A stretch of 64,000 nucleotides of DNA from assembly GCF_017873415.1 (NCBI RefSeq), contig NZ_JAGGKD010000005.1:206113-270112 (forward strand), read 5' to 3'. Positions 19,186 to 29,595 of the stretch are shown piece by piece (the first letter of the stretch is position 1; each line of letters opens with the position of its first letter). Source of the stretch: Methanolobus bombayensis. GTDB lineage: Archaea > Halobacteriota > Methanosarcinia > Methanosarcinales > Methanosarcinaceae. The notes under the pieces were generated by a model. That model was given only the letters and a program-made list of their open reading frames with translations, made no database searches and was not told where the DNA came from. The translations under genes and the position numbers were made by a program.

Positions 19186-22100
19186 TCACATAAACTCCAG
19201 AAGACCGGTCTGCTTGGACCTGTCATTCTCAAAGAGTGATTGCATATCCAGGCCCAGCAGTTCTATCCTCTGCTTGGTATAACTTGAAACATTATACTCG
19301 TAGGCAACTTTCTTTGAGACCTCCAGATACTTTTTCACCGCACCTTCATGCACAGTCAGTATGACCCTGCCCCCGCATTTAGGACAAACCCCGGTAAGTG
19401 GAGGTCTGCGGTACTTAGCAGCACATTTCAGGCATCTGGTTCCCTGCCTTGAAAATGCCCTGAGATTACCGAACATATCCGGCAGGAAATGAGATATAAG
19501 CACTCTTTCAGCCACATTGGAAGCATCAACAGCCCGTATCTTGTCTGCAAGTGCAAGCTGTGCATCCATTTTCTCAACCATGCTTCCAAGTGTCTTGTAA
19601 GCACTTTTCAGGGGACCTGCTGCAATGTCGCTGGTGTCATGTGTGTACATGAAATGCTCATACTGGTCCGGTGTTCCAAGTCTGGAACTTATAAGATCAA
19701 AAGTAGATTCCAGGTCCTTTGGGTTAGTATAATTGAGGGTTGCTTCATAGAACTCAAGTGGATAATGGTCACACACATCTATATTATGCGCCTCTTTGTC
19801 AACCTCACTCGGGTCAAGACGTGTGGTAAGTACAAGAGGTGCATCCATTTTTCCACCCCTTTTCTCAGGCAGATAGTCCCTTGAGAAATTAATAAGACCA
19901 TCCATTAGCAACATCACACAGTCCTCATCCCCGTCACAATTCCTTCTTTTAGCTGCATGAAAGAAAGGATGTGCATAACCGACCGATGCCTTGGTAAAAC
20001 CTACAAGTCTTCCAAGCACACCTGCGGATGTGTGCGGAGCCAGGCCCATGAGCATAACACCCACAAGATCCTCCAGTTTCTCCGCATTATAGTATGGTTC
20101 CTCACCGTAATATTTCTCAAGAAGATTGTCTATGTACTTTGTGGTCCTGAGAAGATACTCGCCACAATCATACGAGACAACAAGGTCCTGCACTTTGAGG
20201 CAGACTACCTGGTTATCCCTTTCAAGAGGGTTTCCGTATATATCTTCCGTATATCCTATTTCCAGAAGTTTTTCCACTCTGATCCCGAGTTCATCGGAAC
20301 GGATATGGGTAAGGGGAATGTCGGACATATCATACCTGACTGTTCCGTCTTTGAAAGTATAAAGGTCATATTTTGCTCGGAGAATCCCTTTTTCAAGAGG
20401 TTCCGGGGTCATTGTCCCGGACATCATTCTCTTCACGCCCTTGAATTCAATGTTTTCCCGTTCACCAAGCTTTGCAAAAGCAGCCTGATATATCTGTTTG
20501 AAATTTATATTCTGCATTTTCACACATGTGGTCTTGGAACCACATTTCGGGCATTCTTCTTTCTGTGATGATATTCCGCACCTGGGGCAGAAGAGTTTTG
20601 GAATTGTGAATTCGCCGCAATCACAACGATAACGGAATGTGTCCATCCCGCAGGCAGGACATATTCTATTGCCGATTTCAACCCTTATCTGCCCAACCTT
20701 GCTGTTCATTGAAGATATATAACTTGCAGCAGCTTCCATCTTTCTTGTATTGCCTGCAGAATCTCCTATCGGGAATAAAACATGAGGTGCAGGGGACATT
20801 TTTCTCTTGTTTGATTTCTCAGGACGTCCCATTCTGGCACCTATCCTGATCGGTGCACGCTCTCTTACAAAAAGTCCGCTGAGTTCATTTATAAGTGGCA
20901 CAGTTTCAGTTACTTCTTCCGGCAAAGAAGTCCATTTTTTCTTTAGCCCTGCATCCAGTCCCAGGCACCTGATGAAAGGTAATGGATTTTCGATAACTAT
21001 TTTTCCGTCACTTAATCTGTGAAGGACAAGTAGATGCTCAAGTATTGTTTTTATGCCGGAATCATTTGCAGTATCCAATGGTAATTCAAGGATTTTTGAA
21101 TCATCAGAAAGGGTTCCGTTCTCTGATATAAAAGATGCAAGCGTGGCATAATCTGTTACGGAAATATCGTGCCAGAGGTGCGTATATTCAGGATGCAGAG
21201 ATACTTTATACTTATCACATAGCTCCAGTGCAAGTTCCTGTGAAGGTTCTTTAAGTTCATCTCTGGAATAAGGCGAGTTATCAACTTCTTTTTCAAACTC
21301 CTGAATCCACCATTCAAAGCAATAAGAAGCCGGTACAAGAGGATGGTTATTCTCAAGGAAGTCCCCGTAATTGATTAGGATCTCGCCTATATCAATGATA
21401 TGTTCAACTTCAGGGTGTATATCGATGGCCATCTGTTCATCGTCGATCCTGACAACATCACCCGACTTCAGTCTTACAGTAGGTCCTTCCAGACTGTCCA
21501 CAGGTGCCATTCCGGCAGCTTTTCCGGGTCTTTCCACCTTAAGTTGTGTGCCTGCAACGATAAAACTGTCCATTATATACATACTTGCAGGACTTATTCC
21601 TGAAGCGGCGAAGGATGTATTTCTTGACCTGCCATACCTGAGCCTGAATCCTCCGGGGCGCATGGGGTGGGAGAATACCGGACGTCCGGCTATCAGGTCA
21701 CGCAGATATTTGTCCTTTGGTTTAACACCTATAAAACTGCTGTCTTCATCGTCTGAACTTTTGGTTCCGGCTATGAGCTGGTCAAGCCACTCCCATCCGT
21801 CCATGCCCAGTTTATTTACGTGCTTCTGGACCTTTGGAGCTTTTAGTGCCAGACCTTCAGCAAGTACAAGACACATGCCTCCTCTAACTCTGTTTGTCTC
21901 TATCCTGTCAAGGTTCCTGTAACCTTCAACTTCTTCGGCTTCAGTGGGTTCTCCGTCTATGCATATGGGGCAATTCTCAACGATAAGTCTGATCTCATCC
22001 TCGGAAGGTGTGTATTGCAGGGTTGCCACCCGCCTGTAAAGCAGGATTTCTTCTACATATCTTTCAACTTCTTCCTTGCGTGGTTTGTACCTTTCAATTC

Positions 22101-22611
22101 CCACTGCGCGGCGAACATAATCTCCCACAAGTACTGAGAGTGCCTGGGCCGTACCTCCGGCACTGCGTATAGGTCCTGAATAATAGATTCTTATGTATTC
22201 GCTTCCATCATCGTTCTTACCAAGAGTGACCTTGTCAATTCCTTCAATAGGAGCGGCTACAACACCTTCAGTAAGCATTGCAACGGATACGCGGATAGCA
22301 GCTTCAATGGCTTCTTCCTTTGACTCGAATTCTCCTACTACTCCTTCAGCTACTGCCTTTCCTATTGCAAGAGCACCTTCCTCACGGGACATGGTCTCAT
22401 CGAATATGCGTATCTGTTCTGCGACTCCTTTTACGCCAATGAGGTTTTCCACTCTGTCGGCAAGGTCTTTTGCAAGCGGTATTTCGATATGTGGTTTTGG
22501 ATCTCCACCTTTTGAACGTGCACTGTTTGCGATTTCTATCTCTTTATGGAGCTTTGCTTCAAGTCCTTCGAAATACTCCTTCATGGTGTCGCTTACTACT
22601 ATTTCACCCAT
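19186..22611 (-). CDS. polC: DNA polymerase D large (catalytic) subunit DP2
   Basis: Catalytic subunit of PolD, the main replicative polymerase of most Euryarchaeota; the exonuclease subunit DP1 is encoded elsewhere. The 1141 residues show the N-terminal conserved block, a mid-protein zinc cluster (CPACGMD, CDCGEF, CPRCG, CPKCG between about 665 and 710), the catalytic [19 protein letters not shown] near residue 900 and a C-terminal zinc ribbon (CLKCAAKY ... CPKCGG). The catalytic site, where several archaea carry an intein, is uninterrupted here. Start [16 protein letters not shown] is the first in frame. Single-gene unit, convergent with mmp10. Confidence 0.98.
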   Translation of the reverse strand: MGEIVVSDTMKEYFEGLEAKLHKEIEIANSARSKGGDPKPHIEIPLAKDLADRVENLIGVKGVAEQIRIFDETMSREEGALAIGKAVAEGVVGEFESKEEAIEAAIRVSVAMLTEGVVAAPIEGIDKVTLGKNDDGSEYIRIYYSGPIRSAGGTAQALSVLVGDYVRRAVGIERYKPRKEEVERYVEEILLYRRVATLQYTPSEDEIRLIVENCPICIDGEPTEAEEVEGYRNLDRIETNRVRGGMCLVLAEGLALKAPKVQKHVNKLGMDGWEWLDQLIAGTKSSDDEDSSFIGVKPKDKYLRDLIAGRPVFSHPMRPGGFRLRYGRSRNTSFAASGISPASMYIMDSFIVAGTQLKVERPGKAAGMAPVDSLEGPTVRLKSGDVVRIDDEQMAIDIHPEVEHIIDIGEILINYGDFLENNHPLVPASYCFEWWIQEFEKEVDNSPYSRDELKEPSQELALELCDKYKVSLHPEYTHLWHDISVTDYATLASFISENGTLSDDSKILELPLDTANDSGIKTILEHLLVLHRLSDGKIVIENPLPFIRCLGLDAGLKKKWTSLPEEVTETVPLINELSGLFVRERAPIRIGARMGRPEKSNKRKMSPAPHVLFPIGDSAGNTRKMEAAASYISSMNSKVGQIRVEIGNRICPACGMDTFRYRCDCGEFTIPKLFCPRCGISSQKEECPKCGSKTTCVKMQNINFKQIYQAAFAKLGERENIEFKGVKRMMSGTMTPEPLEKGILRAKYDLYTFKDGTVRYDMSDIPLTHIRSDELGIRVEKLLEIGYTEDIYGNPLERDNQVVCLKVQDLVVSYDCGEYLLRTTKYIDNLLEKYYGEEPYYNAEKLEDLVGVMLMGLAPHTSAGVLGRLVGFTKASVGYAHPFFHAAKRRNCDGDEDCVMLLMDGLINFSRDYLPEKRGGKMDAPLVLTTRLDPSEVDKEAHNIDVCDHYPLEFYEATLNYTNPKDLESTFDLISSRLGTPDQYEHFMYTHDTSDIAAGPLKSAYKTLGSMVEKMDAQLALADKIRAVDASNVAERVLISHFLPDMFGNLRAFSRQGTRCLKCAAKYRRPPLTGVCPKCGGRVILTVHEGAVKKYLEVSKKVAYEYNVSSYTKQRIELLGLDMQSLFENDRSKQTGLLEFM

Positions 22612-22862
22612 TAGAAATCGCCCTCTGTGAAGATGCCATTATGCTTTTGTTATTAAAATTGTTTTCCTGTATTTTTCAGTATTGCAGGTTAGTACACGGA
22701 CAACTATAACTATAATTGTATTCAATATATATTTGGTACGATGTATGGGTGATTATGTGGCTGGAAACAAGAAATCATTTTAAAATAATGCACTCATTCG
22801 GCTTTTCTATTCATCCATGACTGTTAATATTACGGATTATAATCAAATATTCATATAAACTC

Positions 22863-22886
22863 ATTATCTATCAATAAATAGATAAT
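22863..22886. promoter_or_regulatory. Perfect 9-bp inverted repeat at the start of a secreted-protein gene
   Basis: ATTATCTAT-6 bases-ATAGATAAT lies 18 bases before the ATG of the next gene and about 10-25 bases after a TATA-like CATATAAA. It overlaps the expected transcription start, the typical place for an archaeal repressor site. The winged-helix gene encoded nearby is a possible binder; that link is guesswork. Confidence 0.4.
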
Positions 22887-22904
22887 CATACATGGAGGAA
22901 GCGG

Positions 22905-23363
22905 ATGAAAAAAATATTAATTCTATTGATGCTGCTGACCCTGATGGTGCCAGTAGCAAGTGCCGATATAGTCAGTGACCTCGAGATCAAGGTAAATGAG
23001 TACAATGAAAATTCAGAATATCTACCTTCATATCTTAAGAGCCTGCTTGGAGATGAAGTGATCAAACTTGTTATCGTAACTGATGCAGGTGATGAGGTTT
23101 ACGTCAAAGCAGTTACAGAAAATGCGTATGTAACAACATTTGAGGAAGTAACAGAAGATACTGAATTTGATGCTACTATGATAATAGGGACCAGCGAATC
23201 AACTGTTAGAAACGTGATTAACTCTGAAACCCCACTGGAAACTTTTATCGAGGCAAAAGACAATGGTGACATTGTCATCGAGCCTGTGGGTATTATGAAC
23301 AATGTCACTTACACTGTAGCAAATGTCGTTCTCAAAATATCTCAGCTACTTGGTTTTATTTGA
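22905..23363 (+). CDS. Small secreted protein of unknown function
   Basis: The 152-residue product starts with a clear signal peptide (KKILILLMLLTLMVPVASA, cleavage after about residue 20), so it is exported. The mature part is acidic, with an alternating strand/helix pattern (VKAVTENAYVTTFEEV, FDATMIIGTSESTVRNVI, GDIVIEPVGIMNNV) that recalls the SCP2 sterol-carrier fold, a weak and unproven resemblance. The ATG has a good ribosome-binding site (GGAGG at 7 bases or so). No paralogue or operon partner in the window. Function unknown. Confidence 0.8.
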   Translation: MKKILILLMLLTLMVPVASADIVSDLEIKVNEYNENSEYLPSYLKSLLGDEVIKLVIVTDAGDEVYVKAVTENAYVTTFEEVTEDTEFDATMIIGTSESTVRNVINSETPLETFIEAKDNGDIVIEPVGIMNNVTYTVANVVLKISQLLGFI

Positions 23364-23437
23364 GCCAGGTTTTAAATTGAAGCTAAATTACAAAGAAAAT
23401 TAGCAGTTTTACTAGCAAACAACACTTTATTGTATGT

Positions 23438-23701
23438 TCAGCGAATATCCAGCTCGCTGGCCATATCTTTATAGACTCTGCCTTTATCTGTTGTGACAAA
23501 GAGGTTACCTTTCTGCTCAATTAGCTGTTTTTCTTCTAACGTAGAAAGATACTTATTTGCAATTGTTGAGTTAAGATTTGCTCCGTAAACGATCTGTGTT
23601 TTTTTTGCGCCATCCATTGCAATTTTTAAAATAGCAATTGTAATATCCAACCTACTCCGTCTTCTAATAGTATGCCCCCTGCATTCTATGTTCAGTACCA
23701 C
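23438..23701 (-). CDS. Small winged-helix transcription regulator (ArnR1/HTH_45-like)
   Basis: An 87-residue single-domain winged-helix protein: helix 1 RLDITIAILKIAMDG, helices 2-3 KKTQIVYGANLNSTIANKYLSTLEEK, wing LIEQKGNLFVTTDKGRVY. This layout, with the phrase KT.I.Y.ANLN, is characteristic of the archaeal HTH_45/ArnR1-like family, usually DNA-binding dimers. The target is unknown. Adjacent inverted repeats just upstream of its start suggest self-regulation. Convergent with the small secreted-protein gene. Confidence 0.85.
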   Translation of the reverse strand: MVLNIECRGHTIRRRSRLDITIAILKIAMDGAKKTQIVYGANLNSTIANKYLSTLEEKQLIEQKGNLFVTTDKGRVYKDMASELDIR

Positions 23702-23706
23702 TTTTA

Positions 23707-23740
23707 ACCACTAATATAATTATGTATTAATGGTATACCA
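23707..23740. promoter_or_regulatory. Inverted repeats in front of the winged-helix gene
   Basis: Two overlapping symmetries: ACCACTAAT ... ATTAATGGT (8 of 9 matching, 10-base spacer) and the perfect palindrome TGGTATACCA. They begin five bases upstream of the regulator's start codon. A self-regulatory operator is plausible. Confidence 0.3.
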
Positions 23741-23922
23741 CTATATTCCAAATATCAAATATCCTCTATTTAATACCATCGATTTGTAATTATACTAAGT
23801 AAATATGTTACTGAATTGATACAACTGTTACGTCTTTGAATGCCCTGACTATGAATTGCATTTTGGAACAACAGTTAAATTTATAATAAATACAGCAGTA
23901 GAGATATCGTAAAATCTCAAAT

Positions 23923-24008
23923 GCGGGAGTAACCAAGCGGCCAACGGTGGCAGACTCAAGATCTGCTCGCGCAGGCGTTCGGGGGTTCGAATCCCTTCTC
24001 CCGCACCA
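23923..24008 (+). tRNA. tRNA-Leu (anticodon CAA)
   Basis: Acceptor stem GCGGGAG pairs with CTCCCGC, followed by A and an encoded CCA. The anticodon stem GCAGA/TCTGC closes the loop CTCAAGA, giving anticodon CAA (reads UUG). A long variable arm with its own stem (class II tRNA) and the T loop GGTTCGAATCC are present, which fits leucine. No intron. A TATA-like TTTATAATA lies about 40 bases before the 5' end. The fumarase alpha gene begins only 17 bases after the CCA. Confidence 0.96.
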
Positions 24009-24025
24009 CATCAAGGTGATCTTTT

Positions 24026-24865
24026 TTGTCAAATCCAATTGATCATGATACTGTTGTATCAGCAATTATTGATATTTTAGAAGAGGCTGAGACTGTACTG
24101 CCACAGGATGTTGTTGATGCGTTAAAAAAAGCCACATCTGAAGAAAGATCCTCTGTTGCAAAAGAGCAACTTGAAGCAATTCTGAAAAATATAGATATTG
24201 CAGCCAGGAAAAAAGTGCCAATGTGTCAGGATACCGGTATTTTGATTTTCTTTGTAGAGATCGGTCGTGATGCAAAAATGGATTTCAGACTTGAGGATGC
24301 CATTCTTGAAGGTGTTAGAAAAGCAACCGAATCAATACCACTACGTCCTAACGCAGTTGATCCGATAACACGCAGCAACAGTGGTAATAATACCGGAAGC
24401 GGCATTCCTGACATAAAATACGAACTTGTGGATGGCAGCAGTATAAAGATAACGGTGGCACCTAAAGGGGCAGGTTCTGAGAACATGAGTTCTATAAAGA
24501 TGCTTAATCCGACTGAAAAGGATAGTATACGCAACTTTGTGCTTGAAACCGTCCTGAATGCAGGTGGAAAACCATGTCCTCCGGTAGTTGTGGGAGTTGG
24601 TATTGGCGGTTCATTCGATAAATCTGCAAGACTTGCCAAATCTGCTCTGCTTGAAAAAGTTGATGTAATGAACGAAGAAGAAAAAGTTCTGCTTGACGAC
24701 ATAAATTCGCTTGGTATCGGGCCAATGGGACTTGGAGGAAAAACAACTGCTTTAGCAGTCCACATTAAAAAAGCATACTGTCATACGGCTTCTCTGCCGG
24801 TTGCGGTGAATATCCAATGCTGGGCAAACCGTCATGCTTCAGTTGTCCTTGGTGGTGATGAATAA
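24026..24865 (+). CDS. fumA: Class I fumarate hydratase, alpha (N-terminal) subunit
   Basis: Iron-sulfur subunit of the two-subunit class I fumarase (fumarate + water to malate), part of the incomplete TCA branch methanogens use for biosynthesis. The three cluster cysteines are in PMCQDTG near residue 71, [18 protein letters not shown] near 185, and [10 protein letters not shown] near 270. The initiation codon is TTG, backed by a ribosome-binding site AAGGTGAT five bases before it. The stop overlaps the ATG of the beta subunit by one base (TAATG). L(+)-tartrate dehydratase is the alternative activity of this family. Confidence 0.9.
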   Translation: MSNPIDHDTVVSAIIDILEEAETVLPQDVVDALKKATSEERSSVAKEQLEAILKNIDIAARKKVPMCQDTGILIFFVEIGRDAKMDFRLEDAILEGVRKATESIPLRPNAVDPITRSNSGNNTGSGIPDIKYELVDGSSIKITVAPKGAGSENMSSIKMLNPTEKDSIRNFVLETVLNAGGKPCPPVVVGVGIGGSFDKSARLAKSALLEKVDVMNEEEKVLLDDINSLGIGPMGLGGKTTALAVHIKKAYCHTASLPVAVNIQCWANRHASVVLGGDE

Positions 24866-25440
24866 TGGAATACAGACTTGAAACTCCACTGAAAAAGGAA
24901 GATATTGAGCAGCTCAAAGCAGGTGATATAGTTTATCTCACTGGAACTGTTTTTACTGCAAGGGATGAAGCCCACGCAAGAATTCTTGAGATGGCAGGGG
25001 AAAATAAAGAACTTCCATTCGATCTTGAAGGGGCAGTAATATACCATTGCGGTCCGCTCATGAAAGGAAAAGATGCTAGCTGGGAAGTTGTTGCTGCCGG
25101 ACCCACCACCAGTGCGAGAATGTCAAAAATGACACCTGAACTGCTGGATGTTCATGAAGTACGTGCTTTTGTTGGAAAAGGTGGAATGGACAATGTTTCA
25201 GAATCTATGGAGGGAAAGTCTGTTTACCTTGCATTTACGGGAGGTTGTGCCGCACTTGCAGCCATGAGCATTGAAAAAGTGAGTACAGTACACTGGCTTG
25301 ACCTTGGAATGCCTGAAGCTGTCTGGGAACTGAAGGTAGAGAATTTCGGACCTCTTGTAGTTGGAATTGATTCACATGGCAGTGATCTTTTCACAGATGT
25401 AAGAAAAAAATCAGTGGAAGCTTATTCTAAAATAGAATAA
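24865..25440 (+). CDS. fumB: Class I fumarate hydratase, beta (C-terminal) subunit
   Basis: Second subunit of the class I fumarase, forming half of the active site. The 191-residue protein has the family landmarks [20 protein letters not shown] near residue 26, YHCGPLMKG near 63, [12 protein letters not shown] near 78 and FVGKGGM near 103, and ends with HGSDLFTDV. It is translationally coupled to the alpha subunit. Full length, no defects seen. Confidence 0.9.
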   Translation: MEYRLETPLKKEDIEQLKAGDIVYLTGTVFTARDEAHARILEMAGENKELPFDLEGAVIYHCGPLMKGKDASWEVVAAGPTTSARMSKMTPELLDVHEVRAFVGKGGMDNVSESMEGKSVYLAFTGGCAALAAMSIEKVSTVHWLDLGMPEAVWELKVENFGPLVVGIDSHGSDLFTDVRKKSVEAYSKIE

Positions 25441-25484
25441 ACCTTCCTGTTTTAAAATCTTGACTTTTGTTTTCTTTTTTGTTT

Positions 25485-26474
25485 TTAGATGGCGAAAGTG
25501 AATACCATCCAGGCAATCAGAGTAAGGATTATAGAGTGTTTAAGACCCTGGAACACAGAACCTTCACCCATTTGTCCTGCCACAAGTCCGCTCATAAATC
25601 CCTGAATAACTCCTGTGTGCATCATTAAACGTGTGTATTTTGCAGGATCGAACGAACCTATGAACTGGCTTCCGGCACCTGCTGCCTGTGCAGCTTTTCC
25701 AGCTTCTGCCATTGTCGGTACAAAGGTGGATGTGAGCATTCCGATGACAAAAAGGAACACAAAGAAAGACATGTAGCTGATGACTACATAGACCATCATA
25801 TTACCTCTTCTCTCACGCTCCAGCAGTTTAACCTCTCTTGCGTCACGGGCAGCAGCTTCAAGAACAGCAGCAACACGTCCTCCTGCCTTACTTGCCTGTG
25901 TGATAAGTGACACTGACCTCACAATTATCGGAGTTGAGATCCTTTTTGCAAAATTGTGCAATGCTTCTTCAAAAGAAACACCCCAGGACATTGCCGCATC
26001 CATTGTCTGAACTTCCTTGGTCAGGGCACCGTATTCGCCTTTAGCAACAGTATTGACCGCTCTTGGGAGGGTAAGTCCTGCCCTGCTCATTTCAGATATG
26101 TCCCTGAGGAAAGTAGGCAAATATTCTTCTATAGTGTCTGTTCTGTTGTATTTTTTATGAAATGTGAATGCAGGAGGTGTTATTGAGATGAGCACTGAAA
26201 AGATGATGACATCATCTATTATTGGTGTTCCCCACGTAGCTATCATGCCAATTACAAAGAATACAATAGCAATGGGTATACTGATAACGAATGTATATTC
26301 CGGATAAAGGTAAAGCGTCTTAAAAGGATCTTTAAAGAACTCTTTAATAACCACATTTTTCGTTGCTTCCTCCATTTTAGAACTTATCAGGTTGTCTTCC
26401 AGCTCCGATAATTCTTCTTCCGTAAGCATGTCCTGATCTTCTGCATTGAAATTCAAAAATTCCGGTAATTTCAT
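25485..26474 (-). CDS. TadC/GspF-like pilus or secretion platform protein
   Basis: Inner-membrane platform component of a type II secretion/type IV pilus-family machine. The 329-residue protein has a cytoplasmic N-terminus, two membrane segments around residues 58-100, a cytoplasmic GspF domain (FLRDISEMSRAGLTLPRAV near 143; MSWGVSFEEALHNFAKR near 178), and C-terminal membrane segments near 230 and 310. It starts one base after the previous gene's stop. Together with that paralogue it matches the TadB-TadC pair, in which the archaeal FlaJ/PilC-type platform is split into two half-size proteins. Confidence 0.82.
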   Translation of the reverse strand: MKLPEFLNFNAEDQDMLTEEELSELEDNLISSKMEEATKNVVIKEFFKDPFKTLYLYPEYTFVISIPIAIVFFVIGMIATWGTPIIDDVIIFSVLISITPPAFTFHKKYNRTDTIEEYLPTFLRDISEMSRAGLTLPRAVNTVAKGEYGALTKEVQTMDAAMSWGVSFEEALHNFAKRISTPIIVRSVSLITQASKAGGRVAAVLEAAARDAREVKLLERERRGNMMVYVVISYMSFFVFLFVIGMLTSTFVPTMAEAGKAAQAAGAGSQFIGSFDPAKYTRLMMHTGVIQGFMSGLVAGQMGEGSVFQGLKHSIILTLIAWMVFTFAI

Positions 26475-26475
26475 T

Positions 26476-27399
26476 TTAGGCCTCCGGAGTTAGGGTACTG
26501 ATAAGAATAACGTACATGATACTGCCAATAGGTATCAGTGCGTAGATTATCACATAAAGGAATACAAGTTGTGCATTTCCCATTATCGACATAATAGATA
26601 TTACAACTACCAGGAACAAAGGACCGGCAACAAAAGCCGTTACATATGTCTCCCCCAGAAGACCAAGGGTTTCCAGGAATTCCTTCTGGTTCTGTCGGTT
26701 TTCCAGAATATATTGTTCAGTCTTTATTTCGAAATAAGGTTCAAGCTGGCCACCGGAAGTTACTACGGTGATCGCACCCTGCAGGAAATCCTGCAATGCC
26801 GTTGATGGTGTTGTAACAGAAAGGTTCTTCATGGCGGTCACAAGATCATGACCAAGTATTTCCAGGTCACGTACCAGATACCTGCATTCTACTGACATCT
26901 CACCGTAAATGTCATTGTTTGCAAGTGATCTGAAAAGGTCTACAGGAAGAACTCCTGCACCTGACATGGCTGACATATAGTTAACAGCATATGGAAGCAT
27001 ACTGTCAATTCTTCTTTTCCTGTCCCCTGCCATGATTGAAGGATAAACCAGGAATAGCTTATAAATTACCACGAAGACAAGGACTGTGAAGGCAATCCCA
27101 AAAAATATTCCAAGAACAATAGATTTGTACTGGAGATATGGTGCCATCCATCCGGGAAACATAATCCTTGTAGGACTGACCTCTGGAACCCCAAAGACAA
27201 TAAACAGGAAAGAAACACCAATCAAGGCTATAAATGCACTCAGTATAGCACTCAGGAGTGCACCGGACATGTAGACATCAAAGGCCATGTCTACTCTGTT
27301 CTTAAGTAAACTATGACGAAGGCCGAAGAACTCAACCCTCTTTTTCTCATAGTATTTTCCAAAAAGGTTGTAAGCAAAGACAAAATACGGATTAGCCAT
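26476..27399 (-). CDS. TadB/GspF-like pilus or secretion platform protein
   Basis: Second half-size membrane platform protein of the same machine: 307 residues, membrane segments near 45-75 and 95-125, a cytoplasmic GspF domain (MLPYAVNYMSAMSGAGVLP near 145; LQDFLQGAITVVTSGGQL near 200) and two C-terminal membrane helices. Its start overlaps the end of the ATPase gene by eight bases. Two consecutive GspF proteins after a single ATPase is the TadABC order. Confidence 0.82.
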   Translation of the reverse strand: MANPYFVFAYNLFGKYYEKKRVEFFGLRHSLLKNRVDMAFDVYMSGALLSAILSAFIALIGVSFLFIVFGVPEVSPTRIMFPGWMAPYLQYKSIVLGIFFGIAFTVLVFVVIYKLFLVYPSIMAGDRKRRIDSMLPYAVNYMSAMSGAGVLPVDLFRSLANNDIYGEMSVECRYLVRDLEILGHDLVTAMKNLSVTTPSTALQDFLQGAITVVTSGGQLEPYFEIKTEQYILENRQNQKEFLETLGLLGETYVTAFVAGPLFLVVVISIMSIMGNAQLVFLYVIIYALIPIGSIMYVILISTLTPEA

Positions 27400-29539
27400 A
27401 CAATTCCTGCCTTACGAGTTTCATTATCATTTCCGGTTCACGGTTATAGCCCACAACTATCTTTGCAAAGTCTCTGAAGTGAGTGATGTTCTTGTCACGG
27501 GCCCATTCCAATATGTCCTGTCGTCGTTTGAGTTCATCACGGACTTTCTCTTCAGTCCATCCGCGGTTTTCCATAACACTTTCAATAATGTAAGAACGTC
27601 CGGAGTACTGGAACATGTCACGGGCTGCATCCCATACGAAAACATCATTTGTAAGCAATTCACCTGTTCTCGGGTCAACACCTACTATCTCAGTAAGACT
27701 CTTGCACCTTCTGACACGTTCTCCATCAACCTTGACCTGTACCTGGATAGCCACAAGATCGAGTGCCTGTATCATTATCCTTGGTACATTGATTGGTGGG
27801 TTTTCCAGTCTGTGTACTACAGATTGCACTGAATCTGCGTGCATTGTTGAGAATGTTGTGTGTCCTGTGGACATTGCCTGGAACAGTACATATGCTTCAG
27901 CTCCTCGAACCTCACCCACAAGGATATATTCGGGCCTTTGTCTCAGGGACGCCCTGAGAAGTTCATACATTTCAATGGAACCTTTGTCCTCTCCTGCAAA
28001 TGCCTGTCTTGTAACGCCAGGGATCCAGTTCGGATGTGAAAGGTTCAGTTCTCTTGTATCTTCAATGGAAACGATTTTCATTTCCGGCTGGATGAAAAGT
28101 GAGACAGCATTCATGGCTGTTGTTTTACCGGATGCGGTACCTCCGGCAAAGATAAGACTTTTACTTGAATCCACAGCAAGCCACATATAAGCCATCATGG
28201 CTGTTGAGAATGTATGGAACTCTATCAGGTTTGCGGGAGTTATCGGATTATCCTTGAATCTTCTGATAGTAAAAGTACTTCCTCTGGTTGTGATCTCACG
28301 TCCAAGGGTCATCTGGATACGTGATCCATCCGGCATTGTTGCATCCAGCAGCGGCTTTGCAATAGAGATGTGTCTTCCGCATATCTGTGCAATTCTGATA
28401 GCAAATGAATCCAGTACCTCATCAGAAGGGAATTCAATGTCACTTGGGATTGAGTTGTATTCTTTATGATAGATATATACAGGAGTGTTAGGTCCGTCAC
28501 AGGAAATATCTTCAAGATACGGATCTCTCATTAACACATCGATCTCCCCGTATCCTACATAGTCACGGACGATGTGGTATAATATTCTCTCACGTTTTCT
28601 CGGGGAAATATCAATTTTGAATTCCTGCAGGTATTTGACTACATTTTCTTTCAGGTAATCCTCTGCATTCCTGCGGGATATTTCCTTAAGATTTACATCA
28701 AGTGTTTCCACAAACTTCAGTTTTATTGTATCAAGGAGTTCCTGTTCCTTTTCCGTAAGTAAGGGTTCTATTGCCTGATACTGGTACTCATGTGATTCCG
28801 GGTCGTATGCTATTCTCACATAAGCATAGAGGGGATTAACCTCATACAGTTCCACTTCTCTGAAAGGACTGTCTGCAGGCATTGTAAGGTCTACTATTGG
28901 TCCATGCTCCACAACATTATATGGTTCCATGAGGGATTTATTAGATGAGAATAACTTGCTGATACGATCAATTATCGAAGAACCTTTTTTCTCTTCTTCA
29001 AATAATTCTTCTTCAACAGCTTCTTCACTAAATATATCGGAAACAGTATCCTTCCAGAAAGAATCCTTCTCTTCCTCAATGCCATCTCTGTATGAAGGAA
29101 CATAAACATCATCTATCTTGCTTTTCAGACTATCGATACTTACTGGTTCGGCATCAGGCAGTATCAGGTCCGCAAGCTCTCCGATCACACTGTCATCGTC
29201 AACTTCCAGAATATTGTCGGCATTTTCTTCATAATCTGTCTCATGGTCTGTGCTTATTTCCTGAATTGCTATGTCTGGAGCATCATAGATTTCATCTCCT
29301 GATTCCCTGACAAAAGAACTCTCTCTGATTTCAGTAATTTCAGTCTCTTCGTCTGATTCTGCTAAATTGCCTTCAGTTATCAGATCCTCTGCAGGTACTT
29401 CGATGGGAGTATCATCCAGTATGATGACATTTTCCTCCGGCACAGATGAATGAATTTCATCCGCATCATCTTTTTTCTCAGTCAGATCCTCTGGATCATT
29501 ATTTGTACTCAAATCACCATCCCCGGTAATCGTGGCCAT
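27392..29539 (-). CDS. TadA/GspE-type secretion and pilus assembly ATPase
   Basis: Hexameric motor that powers a type IV pilus/Tad-like assembly system on the cytoplasmic side. The first 200 or so residues are acidic and low in complexity, an unusually long extension; the N2 domain follows, then the motor: Walker A GGTASGKT near residue 470, aspartate box SIEDTRELNL, Walker B EYILVGEVRGAEAY near 540 and histidine box STGHTTFSTMHADS. This is the VirB11/TadA branch. The long acidic N-terminus could bind a partner such as the TadZ-like protein encoded 56 bases before. Confidence 0.9.
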   Translation of the reverse strand: MATITGDGDLSTNNDPEDLTEKKDDADEIHSSVPEENVIILDDTPIEVPAEDLITEGNLAESDEETEITEIRESSFVRESGDEIYDAPDIAIQEISTDHETDYEENADNILEVDDDSVIGELADLILPDAEPVSIDSLKSKIDDVYVPSYRDGIEEEKDSFWKDTVSDIFSEEAVEEELFEEEKKGSSIIDRISKLFSSNKSLMEPYNVVEHGPIVDLTMPADSPFREVELYEVNPLYAYVRIAYDPESHEYQYQAIEPLLTEKEQELLDTIKLKFVETLDVNLKEISRRNAEDYLKENVVKYLQEFKIDISPRKRERILYHIVRDYVGYGEIDVLMRDPYLEDISCDGPNTPVYIYHKEYNSIPSDIEFPSDEVLDSFAIRIAQICGRHISIAKPLLDATMPDGSRIQMTLGREITTRGSTFTIRRFKDNPITPANLIEFHTFSTAMMAYMWLAVDSSKSLIFAGGTASGKTTAMNAVSLFIQPEMKIVSIEDTRELNLSHPNWIPGVTRQAFAGEDKGSIEMYELLRASLRQRPEYILVGEVRGAEAYVLFQAMSTGHTTFSTMHADSVQSVVHRLENPPINVPRIMIQALDLVAIQVQVKVDGERVRRCKSLTEIVGVDPRTGELLTNDVFVWDAARDMFQYSGRSYIIESVMENRGWTEEKVRDELKRRQDILEWARDKNITHFRDFAKIVVGYNREPEMIMKLVRQELYG

Positions 29540-29595
29540 TCAGGTTATATTCCAGATATAATGTTTCAGGCATTTTTTTCATAATTACACCCGGA

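Noticed and set aside
19489..20568. Plus-strand frames of 131 and 203 residues inside the PolD gene
   Set aside because: Antisense to conserved DP2 sequence, no ribosome-binding site, no recognisable domain.
19186..22611. Intein in PolD large subunit
   Set aside because: The NCDGDEDC catalytic block reads straight through and total length is normal.
23808..24065. Minus-strand frame over the tRNA-Leu gene (85 residues)
   Set aside because: Covers the tRNA and its flanks; a classic spurious tRNA-antisense ORF with an RRDSNPR stretch.
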